Shown here piece by piece: positions 33,983 to 40,983 of a stretch of 51,359 nt of DNA (its first letter is position 1; each line of letters begins with the position of its first letter). Under the pieces are notes generated by a model. The model ran no database searches and was not told the DNA's origin. It saw only the letters and a list, made by a program, of their open reading frames with translations. A program made the translations under genes and the position numbers. The DNA is from an uncultured Flavonifractor sp. (GTDB lineage: Bacteria; Bacillota; Clostridia; Oscillospirales; Oscillospiraceae), in assembly GCA_947649225.1 (NCBI GenBank), contig CANSQX010000003.1:1-51359 (forward strand), read 5' to 3'.

Positions 33983-34624
33983 ATGGTGCTGGAAAGCAGC
34001 TTTGGCGCACGGCTCCGGACGATCATGGTGGAGCGGGGCTACCGCTATGATCAGATGGGAGAACTTTTGGGCATGAACGCCCAGACCCTGAACCGCTACG
34101 TGCTGGGCCAGCGGGAGCCCAAGGCCAGCACGGCCACCGGCATCGCCCTCAAGCTGGGGGTGGATCCCCTGTGGCTCCAGGGGTACGACGTGCCCTGCCA
34201 GCCGCCCCCGCCGGAGGCCATCCCCATGGGGCGGGAGACGGCGGTGCCCATCCTGGGGGTGATCCGGGCGGGGGCCCCCATCCTGGCGGTGCAGGACATT
34301 GAGGGGTATGCCTCCGCCGACGTGCCCGACCCGGAGGAGTGCTTCTATCTCCGGGTGACAGGGGACAGCATGATCAACGCCGGGATTCAGGAGGGGGATC
34401 TGGTCCTCCTGCGGCGGCAGGAGACCGCGGAGAACGGCCAGATCGTGGCCTGCCTGCTGGACGGGGAGACCGCTACCCTGAAGCGCTTCCGCCGCCAGGG
34501 CGGCATGGTGATTCTCCAGCCGGAGAACCCGGCCTATGAGCCCCGGATCGTCTCCCTCCAGGACTTCGAGACCGGCGCGGCCCGGATCGTGGGGGTGGCC
34601 GTCCGGCTGGTGCGCAGTCTGTGA
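33983..34624 (+). CDS. LexA-like repressor, HTH plus S24 peptidase domain
   Basis: The 213-residue protein has an XRE-type helix-turn-helix (residues ~8-62; LLGMNAQTLNRYVLGQREP) and an S24 domain with Ser129 in GDSM, Lys167 in ATLKRF and a candidate self-cleavage site Ala96-Gly97 in VIRAGAP. This is the CI/LexA pattern of repressors inactivated by cleavage after DNA damage. The HTH is XRE-like rather than the winged helix of true LexA. GGAGGG precedes ATG 33983. The palindrome at its promoter suggests self-repression. No prophage genes are adjacent. Confidence 0.88.
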   Translation: MVLESSFGARLRTIMVERGYRYDQMGELLGMNAQTLNRYVLGQREPKASTATGIALKLGVDPLWLQGYDVPCQPPPPEAIPMGRETAVPILGVIRAGAPILAVQDIEGYASADVPDPEECFYLRVTGDSMINAGIQEGDLVLLRRQETAENGQIVACLLDGETATLKRFRRQGGMVILQPENPAYEPRIVSLQDFETGAARIVGVAVRLVRSL

Positions 34625-34660
34625 GCCCCCGCGCGGAGCAGAAGAAAGGATGATACACCG

Positions 34661-35596
34661 ATGAAGTGGAACCAATGGGCGGCCCTTGCGGCGGCCGCCG
34701 CCCTCTCTGCGGCGCTGCTGGGCGGCTGCCGCCAGGAGCCTGGCTCGTTCAGCGCCTCCCCCGGCCGGGGGCCGGATACCTCCGGCGTGCAGGCCGCCCC
34801 GACGCCCGGGCCCGATGCCGGTCCAGCGGTGGAGGTGATGGATTTTTTTGCCCCCCTGGAGCTGAAAAAGCCGGAGATGCCCCTGCCGGAGACCCCCTAT
34901 GTGCTCTTTTTGGGGAACAGCTTCACCTTTTATAACGACATGCCCGGGATGTTTGAGCAGCTCTCCCACAGCGGCGGCATCATGGCGGACGTGTACGACC
35001 TGACCGAGGGGAGCTACCGGCTGTCCATGTTCTGCGACCCGAAGGACGAGCTGGGCGCAGTCACCCTGGAAGCCCTGGAGGACTATGACTGGGACTATGT
35101 GGTGCTCCAGGAGCAGAGCCGCCTGCCCACCGCCCCCGAGATGGTGGAGCTGGAGATGCGCCCCTCCGCTCAGGACCTGGATGGGCGCATCCGGGCGGCC
35201 AACGGACAGACGGTGCTGCTGATGACCTGGGCCTATGAGGACGGGGACGACTGGGAGTGGCTGGGCCAGCGCCTGGTGACCACCCGGGAGGAGATGCAGA
35301 CCCAGCTGGCCGGGACTTACATCGAGGTGGCGGACGAGCTGGACGCCCTGCTGGCCCCGGCGGGGATCGCCTTCCTCCGCTGTGCGGCGGAGCACCCGGA
35401 AATCGTCCTCTGGGATGAGGAGGACGGGATGCACCCCGCCCCGGCGGGGACCTATCTGGGGGCCTGCGTGCTCTACGCCACCCTCTACGACCAGTCCCCG
35501 GTGGGGCTGGAGTACGTGCCCGAGGCGCTGGACGCCGAAACGGCGGCGGTCCTCCAGCAGGTAGCCGCCGGTCTGGTCCTCCCGGAGGAGAATTAG
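34661..35596 (+). CDS. SGNH-hydrolase-like lipoprotein (DUF4886-like)
   Basis: The 311-residue protein has a lipoprotein signal with LGGC (Cys23), a Pro/Gly linker, then a domain opening VLFLGNSFTFYNDMP, where the Ser of GNS is the SGNH nucleophile candidate, and ending DGMHPAPAGTYLGACVLYATLY with the Asp-x-x-His pair. The family is likely an esterase acting at the cell surface; the substrate is unknown. It follows the LexA-like gene after 36 bases and has its own terminator, so they may be cotranscribed. Confidence 0.85.
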   Translation: MKWNQWAALAAAAALSAALLGGCRQEPGSFSASPGRGPDTSGVQAAPTPGPDAGPAVEVMDFFAPLELKKPEMPLPETPYVLFLGNSFTFYNDMPGMFEQLSHSGGIMADVYDLTEGSYRLSMFCDPKDELGAVTLEALEDYDWDYVVLQEQSRLPTAPEMVELEMRPSAQDLDGRIRAANGQTVLLMTWAYEDGDDWEWLGQRLVTTREEMQTQLAGTYIEVADELDALLAPAGIAFLRCAAEHPEIVLWDEEDGMHPAPAGTYLGACVLYATLYDQSPVGLEYVPEALDAETAAVLQQVAAGLVLPEEN

Positions 35597-35602
35597 CGAG
35601 AC

Positions 35603-35651
35603 AAAACTGCCGCAGGATCGGTGGGATCCTGCGGCAGTTTTGTCTATTTTT
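35603..35651 (+). terminator. Terminator after the SGNH lipoprotein gene
   Basis: AAAACTGCCGCAGGATC pairs with its complement (35625-35641), followed by TGTCTATTTTTT. Confidence 0.9.
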
Positions 35652-35717
35652 TATGCTTCATGGCCGGAGCGCCGCCCCTGGATGCCGCCTCCCTTTGAAA
35701 GGGGCGGCCCCAAGCTG

Positions 35718-35791
35718 AGAAGCTGCACCTATAGCCTCAGTGCGCATCTTTGCAGACAACATTGCGCGCTTCGCCGAATGGTACAGCTTCT
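35718..35791. repeat. Palindrome-ended repeat (family 1, short form)
   Basis: The ends AGAAGCTGCACC and GGTACAGCTTCT are near-perfect inverted repeats. It equals the element at 40728-40879 with the ~78-bp centre missing: both share AGCCTCAGTRCGCATCTTTG, GACAACATTGC and CCGAATGGTAC. It is in a ~250-bp gap that holds no gene. Confidence 0.75.
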
Positions 35792-35900
35792 GAATCCGCA
35801 GCAGCGGCAGGAGCTAGGGGCAGTTCCGCTGCCGGGCGAAGACCGGCGTGCATAACCAGACTACAGAGCGGGCTTGCCCCTCTGTTTGATTCTGCTTCCT

Positions 35901-36281
35901 TCAAGAAAAAGAATCCCCGGCCCGGTACTGCTCCAAAAATGCCTCGTCCTTGATCTCCAGGCCCCGCTCTCCGGCCAGGCCCTCGATATGGTGGGTGAAC
36001 TCGTGGGCCAGGGTCTCCTGGAGCTGGTCCTCCCAGTCCCGATCGCTCCAGCCCTCCAGCTCCGCCAGGGCGCGGAAGGAGCCGTAGTACAGGTTGATAT
36101 ACCGCCCCATCTGGTCGTGGCAGTACTCGCCCAGGATATACATCTCTCCGGGCGGGAAGGCCGGGTCGGCCTTCCGGTCGGGCAGCAGGGAGATGCCGCC
36201 GTTCAGGTCCTGATAAAACTCCGGCGGGAATGCCTCGGCCATCTCATCCAGGAGGTCCCCGGCCTGTTCAAAGGTGATCAT
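35901..36281 (-). CDS. Zincin-like metallopeptidase family protein
   Basis: The 126-residue protein has the zinc motif HEFTH in QETLAHEFTHHIEGLAG (residues ~92-108), and matches the short metallopeptidase family (PF06262-like) of Firmicutes and Actinobacteria. Substrate unknown. Its start overlaps the end of the GTPase-NYN gene (GTGATGATC, stop TGA in the overlap); ATG 36281 is used, with AAAGGA eight bases upstream. The same operon order would make it a partner gene of the ribosome-protection-like protein, by position only. Confidence 0.85.
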   Translation of the reverse strand: MITFEQAGDLLDEMAEAFPPEFYQDLNGGISLLPDRKADPAFPPGEMYILGEYCHDQMGRYINLYYGSFRALAELEGWSDRDWEDQLQETLAHEFTHHIEGLAGERGLEIKDEAFLEQYRAGDSFS

Positions 36282-38923
36282 CACGGTGTTCCTTTCTGTC
36301 CAGGGGGACGGACGGCCTCCGCCACGGTGGTCCCCCGGTTTTTCCGGTTGTTCTGGGCCAGAAGATCCGCGATCTGACCCAGGGTCTGCTCCACCTCGGC
36401 CTGGAAGGCCCGGGCGGAGAGGCGCAGGGCCCCGTGGCCCAGAATGATCAGCTGCTCCGGCCCGTCGGAGGTGGCCACCCGGACCCGGTAGCGCTTGCCC
36501 AGCTCATAGGTGGCCTTCTCGATATAGGCGTCGGCGGTCTCGGCCTCCTTGGTATAGACCACGTGGATATTGTGGTAGCGGACCACCTCGCCGGTGCTCC
36601 GGGCCACCTTGTAGGCGTCGAAGACCAGGATCACCCGGTTGTTCCGGAAGCCCTGGTAATTGCTCAGCAGGTCCATCAGAAGCTGCCGGGCGGCGTCCAG
36701 GCTCTCCTGGGCCACCCGCTTGAGGGCCTCCCAGGCGAAGATGATGTTATAGCCGTCCACCAGCAGGTACTCCGGCCCCGGATCCCGGGGCTGGATGGTC
36801 CGCTTGGCGGCGGGCTCCCCCTCGGCCCTGGGGGGCGGGGGCACAAAAGCCCGCCGCTTGACCGGGCCGTAGGTCCGCTCAAAGATGGCCTGGAGCTCCT
36901 TGTCCTGGGCCGCCGTCCCGGCGTAGGAGGCCGCGGGGCGGGACGGCGGGGCGGGCGGGGCGGCCTGCTCCGGCTCCTCCCGGCCCAGCCGCAGGCCGCT
37001 GTCCAGGTGCATATGGGCCCGGACCTGGTCCCAGGGCACCGTCACCCCCGCGCCGTGGGCGCAGAAGACCGATCCGGCGGGGTTGTCCGTGTCGCGCTCC
37101 GGGTCGTATCCGGAGGCGGCCACCGCCTCCTCCTGGTTGTGACAGGGCTCGTAGCCCCGCAGGGTGCAGGCGAGCCGTCCCCGGCCCCGGGTATAGGCCG
37201 TGACCTCGGCGGCGTAGTCCCGCAGGCAGGCGGCGGGGGCCGCGCCGGTGAGCACCGCCGTCTCCCCCGCGGAGACAGGGGGCTCCACGGTCCCGGACAG
37301 GCGCTGGATATCGGTCATGGCCCGGCCGGCGCAGCTCTGGGGGACCTCCAGGGTGAAGGCGTACCAGGGCTCCAGCAGGATGCTCCGGGCGGACATGAGG
37401 CCCTGGCGCACCGCCCGGTAGGTGGCCTGCCGGAAGTCGCCCCCCTCGGTGTGCTTGAGGTGGGCCCGCCCGGCCACCAGGGTGATACCCATATCGGTGA
37501 TGGGCGCGCCGGTGAGGACGCCGGGGTGGGCGCGCTCGGCCAGGTGGGTGAGGATCAGCCGCTGCCAGTTCCGGTCCAGCTGATCCTCCGGGCAGGCGGA
37601 GGCCAGCCGCAGGCCGCTCCCCCGGGGCCCGGGCTCCAGCAGGAGGTGGACCTCGGCGTAGTGGCGCAGGGGCTCGAAGTGGCCCACCCCCTCCACCGGC
37701 TCCGCGATGGTCTCCCGGTAGACGATGCGCCCCACACCGAAGGAGACCGCCCAGCCGAAGCGGCCGGCGATGATCCGCTTCAGGATCTCCAGCTGGACCT
37801 CCCCCATGAGCTGGAGGTGGAGCTCCCGAAGGGGCTCGCTCCACACCAGACGCAGCTGGGGGTCCTCCTCCTCCAGCTCCCGCAGCTTTTTCAGGGCGGC
37901 GTGGGGGTCGCAGCCCTCGGGCAGGTCCACCCGGTAAGTGAAGGCCGGCTCCAGCACCGGGGCGGGGGCGTCGGGGGCGCTCCCCAGGCCCATCCCGGGC
38001 CTGGTGCGGCTCAGGCCGGTGACGGCGCACACCGTCCCCGCCGGGACCTGGTCCACAGCCTGGAATTTCGCCCCGGAGTAGATGCGGATCTGGTCGATCT
38101 TCTCCTCCCAGGTCCCGTCCGGGGCCTTCAGGGGCATTTTCACCCGCAGGATCCCGCCGGTCACCTTCAGGTAGGTCAGCCGGGCCCCCTGGGGGTCCCG
38201 GGCGATCTGATAGACCTGCGCGCCGAAGTCCGCAGGGTACTGGGGCCGGGGGGCAAGGCGCTCCAGCCGTTGGAGCAGGGTGTCCACCCCCTCCAGCCGG
38301 AGGGCCGAGCCGAACAGACAGGGGAAGAGGGCCTCTCTCCGGATTAGATCGGCGATCGCCCCGCCGTCCAGGGTCCCCTGGTCCAGGAAGCGGGCCAGGG
38401 CGTCCTCGTCGCACAGGGCGGCGTTCTCCGCTAGGGTGTCCGGGTCCTGGTCCCCGCTGAAATCCACGCAGTTTTCCGAGAGGCGCTCCCGCAGCTCCGC
38501 CAGCAGGGCGGTCCGGCCGCAGCCGGGCAGGTCCATCTTATTCACAAACAGGAAGGTGGGAATGTGCCGCTGCCGGAGCAGCCGCCACAGGGTCAGGGTG
38601 TGTCCCTGCACCCCGTCCGAGCCGCTGACCACCAGGACGGCGCAGTCCAGCACCTGGAGGGTGCGCTCGGTCTCGGCAGAGAAGTCCACGTGGCCCGGGG
38701 TGTCCAGGAGGGTGATCGTCACGGTCTCCAGGGGCAGCACCGCCTGCTTGGAGAAGATGGTAATCCCCCGCTCCCGCTCCAGGGCGTGGGTGTCCAGGAA
38801 AGCGTCCCCGTGGTCCACCCGCCCCAAGCGCTTCAACCGGCCGCACTGGTAGAGCAGCCCCTCCGAGAGGGTGGTCTTCCCCGCGTCCACCTGGGCCAGA
38901 ATGCCCACCGCCAGCCTATCCAT
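36281..38923 (-). CDS. TetM-like ribosomal protection GTPase fused to a YacP/Rae1-type NYN domain
   Basis: The 880-residue protein starts with an EF-G/TetM-type GTPase: G1 AQVDAGKTT (10-18), G3 DTPGHVDF (74-81), G4 NKMD (128-131), then EF-G-like domains II-V up to ~640. After a Pro-rich linker (~655-715) comes an NYN domain (~717-860): YLLVDGYNIIFAW with Asp723, VILVFDAYK with Asp769, and KEAETADAYIEK. In Bacillus the NYN protein Rae1 (YacP) is a ribosome-associated mRNA endonuclease, and TetM removes tetracycline from ribosomes. The fusion suggests a GTPase that places a nuclease on the ribosome. Tetracycline resistance is not implied. It overlaps genes on both sides. Confidence 0.92.
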   Translation of the reverse strand: MDRLAVGILAQVDAGKTTLSEGLLYQCGRLKRLGRVDHGDAFLDTHALERERGITIFSKQAVLPLETVTITLLDTPGHVDFSAETERTLQVLDCAVLVVSGSDGVQGHTLTLWRLLRQRHIPTFLFVNKMDLPGCGRTALLAELRERLSENCVDFSGDQDPDTLAENAALCDEDALARFLDQGTLDGGAIADLIRREALFPCLFGSALRLEGVDTLLQRLERLAPRPQYPADFGAQVYQIARDPQGARLTYLKVTGGILRVKMPLKAPDGTWEEKIDQIRIYSGAKFQAVDQVPAGTVCAVTGLSRTRPGMGLGSAPDAPAPVLEPAFTYRVDLPEGCDPHAALKKLRELEEEDPQLRLVWSEPLRELHLQLMGEVQLEILKRIIAGRFGWAVSFGVGRIVYRETIAEPVEGVGHFEPLRHYAEVHLLLEPGPRGSGLRLASACPEDQLDRNWQRLILTHLAERAHPGVLTGAPITDMGITLVAGRAHLKHTEGGDFRQATYRAVRQGLMSARSILLEPWYAFTLEVPQSCAGRAMTDIQRLSGTVEPPVSAGETAVLTGAAPAACLRDYAAEVTAYTRGRGRLACTLRGYEPCHNQEEAVAASGYDPERDTDNPAGSVFCAHGAGVTVPWDQVRAHMHLDSGLRLGREEPEQAAPPAPPSRPAASYAGTAAQDKELQAIFERTYGPVKRRAFVPPPPRAEGEPAAKRTIQPRDPGPEYLLVDGYNIIFAWEALKRVAQESLDAARQLLMDLLSNYQGFRNNRVILVFDAYKVARSTGEVVRYHNIHVVYTKEAETADAYIEKATYELGKRYRVRVATSDGPEQLIILGHGALRLSARAFQAEVEQTLGQIADLLAQNNRKNRGTTVAEAVRPPGQKGTP

Positions 38924-39440
38924 CGGTTCCGCTCCCGTCCCGCAGCCGGGCGTACAGCTTCATGTCCAGTACGGCGCCGTTTTTCACCGCATTTTGCCTC
39001 AAAACACCCTCCAGCGCAAATCCATTTTTCTCCAGCACCCGGCAGGAGGCGGCGTTGCGGGCGAAGGGCTCTGCCACGATCCGCAGCAGATCGGTCCGGG
39101 CGAAGAGCCGCCGGCAGATCTCCCCCACGGCGAAGGTTCCCACGCCCTGTCCCCACAGGCGCTGGGCGATATAATAGCCCAGCTCGCCGGTGCGGCTGTG
39201 GATGTTGTCCTGCCGGAACACGGCGATGCTCCCGGCCAGCCCGCCCCCGGCCTCCACCGCATAGGCGAAGGTCTGGTCCGGATCGGCGGCCAGTATGCCG
39301 CGGAGAAAGGCCCCGGCGTCGGATTCGGTATAGGGGTACGGGATGCCGTCCCGCAGATTGTCCAGAATTGCCCGGTTGTTGAGGAGCCGGGCCAGCTCGG
39401 GGGCGTCCTCCATGCACCAGGCTCTCAGGCGGCACTCCAT
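38916..39440 (-). CDS. GNAT-family N-acetyltransferase (RimJ/RimL-like)
   Basis: The 174-residue protein has the RimJ/RimL-type GNAT pattern: LRAWCMEDAPELARLLNN at the start, GELGYYIAQRLWGQGVGTFAV near residues 88-108 (acetyl-CoA loop QGVGT), and NAASCRVLEKNGF near 132-144. Such enzymes acetylate N termini of ribosomal proteins or small molecules; the target is unknown. It is the first gene of the unit with the GTPase-NYN protein, overlapping it by eight bases. SD AAAGGAAG precedes ATG 39440. Confidence 0.9.
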   Translation of the reverse strand: MECRLRAWCMEDAPELARLLNNRAILDNLRDGIPYPYTESDAGAFLRGILAADPDQTFAYAVEAGGGLAGSIAVFRQDNIHSRTGELGYYIAQRLWGQGVGTFAVGEICRRLFARTDLLRIVAEPFARNAASCRVLEKNGFALEGVLRQNAVKNGAVLDMKLYARLRDGSGTDG

Positions 39441-39466
39441 GGGCAGACCACTTCCTTTCGGCCTCT

Positions 39467-39495
39467 ATCTTACCATATCGGGCGCGCCGGGGCAA
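39467..39495 (-). promoter_or_regulatory. Promoter of the acetyltransferase-GTPase/NYN-metallopeptidase operon
   Basis: Minus strand: TTGCCC (39490-39495), 17-bp spacer, TAAGAT (39467-39472). Confidence 0.65.
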
Positions 39496-39502
39496 GCGCC
39501 GG

Positions 39503-39531
39503 AAAATGGCCGCCGGTATTCCGGCGGCCAT
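39503..39531 (-). terminator. Terminator after the MBL-fold gene
   Basis: ATGGCCGCCGG pairs with CCGGCGGCCAT around AATA, followed by TTTT on the minus strand. Confidence 0.85.
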
Positions 39532-39550
39532 TCAGGTGGAGACAGCGTAT

Positions 39551-40579
39551 TCAGGGGCGGCAGTTGCCGCAGGGGGAATAGCCCTGGTTCAGGGCCTCCT
39601 GCCGGTCCTGGAAGTAGACCCGGTTTTCCTCCTTGGGCAGGTTGGGACAGTCCTCCAGGTGAAAGCTCTTGGAGTTTTTGTTTCCGATGTACCCGGCGGC
39701 ATTCGCGTCCCGGCCCGGCGTGGGAGACCCGGCCCGTTCGGTGGAGAAGGTGACCTCCCGGCCGTCGCTCACGGCCACCACGCTCCCCAGCAGATCGGTG
39801 CGGTAGACCGTCACCATGGCGTCGTAGAGCCGGTCCACCGTCTCCCGGTGGGGGTGGCCGTAGGAGTTGCCGGTCTCGCAGGAGATGACCGCGTAGGGAG
39901 GCAGGACCTCCCGCAGGAAGGGGTAGCTGCTGGAGGTGCTGCTCCCGTGGTGGCCCACCTTGAGGACGGTGGCCCACAGGCTGGCCCCGCTCTCCATGAG
40001 GTCCGCCTCGGCATCCCGCTCCATGTCCCCGGTGAAGAGGAAGGCGGTCTCGTCAAAATCCACCCGCAGGACGATGGAGGTGTTGTTGGTGTCCTCATAC
40101 TCCTTCACGGGGCCCAGGATGGTGACTTGGGCGCTCCCCAGAGAGAAGGTCTCCCCGGGCTGGGGGGCGGTCAGCTCCAGGCCCTGGGCCTCTGTGTACG
40201 ATTTGAAGTTTTCAAAGGCGCGGGAGTCGTATTCCTCCACCGGGCAGTAGACCGTCCCGGCGGCGTAGGCGGCCAGCACGGCGGCCAGCCCCCCCACATG
40301 GTCCTCGTGGGCGTGGGTGCAGACCACCCGCTCCAGATCCTCCACCCCCTGCTGCTCCAGGTAGGAGACCACCAGACTGCCGTCAGCCACGTTGCCCCCG
40401 TCAATGAGCATGGCCTCTCCGCCGCAGAGAAGCAGGGTAGAATCAGCCTGGCCCACATCAATGAAGTGGACCTCCAGCGTGTCCCCCGGCGCAGCGGGGG
40501 CCTGGGCGGCAGGCGGGGCTCCGCACCCGGCCAGGCCGAACAAAAGCGCCAGCAGCAATATCAACCGTTTTTTCCCCAT
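39551..40579 (-). CDS. ComEC/Rec2-like MBL-fold hydrolase lipoprotein with Ada-type zinc domain
   Basis: The 342-residue protein has a lipoprotein signal (LFGLAGC, Cys19), a metallo-beta-lactamase domain resembling the C-terminal part of ComEC (HFIDVGQADSTLL, THAHEDHVGG near residue 88, LFTGDMERDAE, LKVGHHGSSTSSS), and a C-terminal module YIGNKNSKSFHLEDCPNL ... GYSPCGNCRP with His and three Cys, as in the zinc domain of Ada. The MBL domain of ComEC is held to degrade one DNA strand during uptake; a DNA-related role is plausible but not shown. It is a single-gene unit. Confidence 0.9.
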   Translation of the reverse strand: MGKKRLILLLALLFGLAGCGAPPAAQAPAAPGDTLEVHFIDVGQADSTLLLCGGEAMLIDGGNVADGSLVVSYLEQQGVEDLERVVCTHAHEDHVGGLAAVLAAYAAGTVYCPVEEYDSRAFENFKSYTEAQGLELTAPQPGETFSLGSAQVTILGPVKEYEDTNNTSIVLRVDFDETAFLFTGDMERDAEADLMESGASLWATVLKVGHHGSSTSSSYPFLREVLPPYAVISCETGNSYGHPHRETVDRLYDAMVTVYRTDLLGSVVAVSDGREVTFSTERAGSPTPGRDANAAGYIGNKNSKSFHLEDCPNLPKEENRVYFQDRQEALNQGYSPCGNCRP

Positions 40580-40644
40580 AGATAAACCCCTCCTATGTGT
40601 CCAGGGCCGGACTGCCCGGACGTTTTATCGATCGCATGTTTCCA

Positions 40645-40673
40645 AGTATACCACAGAAGCGGCCCCCTGCCAA
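40645..40673 (-). promoter_or_regulatory. Promoter of the MBL-fold lipoprotein gene
   Basis: Minus strand: TTGGCA (40668-40673), 17-bp spacer, TATACT (40645-40650), ~65 bases before the ATG. Confidence 0.8.
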
Positions 40674-40727
40674 GTCCCTTTTTTGTTTCTGATCCATCAT
40701 GCCGCACGGTTTTACCTTTGAGCCCTC

Positions 40728-40879
40728 AGAAGCTGTACCAATAGCCTCAGTACGCATCTTTGCGGACAACATTGCCTTTGACTGTGTTAAAATACACCAC
40801 GCATTCCTGCGATTTCTGGCCTTGTCAACGTCAATTCTGTCTCGCAAATCCATGCACTTCACCGAATGGTACCGCTTCT
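40728..40879. repeat. Palindrome-ended repeat (family 1, long form)
   Basis: The ends AGAAGCTGTACC and GGTACCGCTTCT are inverted repeats. Inside are CGCATCTTTGC, AAATACACCACGCATTCCTG and CTGGCCTTGTC. Short form at 35718-35791, worn copy at 32490-32651; the AAATACACC core is shared with the family 2 element at 30921-31138. It is in a ~300-bp gap with no gene. Confidence 0.75.
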
Positions 40880-40930
40880 CGGCTTCGCCTATTTTCTGCA
40901 TTTTCCGTCCTATAATCCCGCCTGTTCGTC

Positions 40931-40969
40931 AAAAAAGAGTACTGCCCCGGGCAGAGCCCGGGGCAGTAC
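40931..40969 (-). terminator. Terminator after the amidohydrolase gene
   Basis: GTACTGCCCCGGGC pairs with GCCCGGGGCAGTAC (40939-40969), followed by TCTTTTTT on the minus strand. Confidence 0.92.
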
Positions 40970-40983
40970 GAAAGTTGATTCTC

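Noticed and set aside
36281..38923. True tetracycline-resistance gene
   Set aside because: The protein is TetM-like but has extra domains, high-GC codon use like its neighbours and no mobile element nearby; a housekeeping ribosome factor is more likely.
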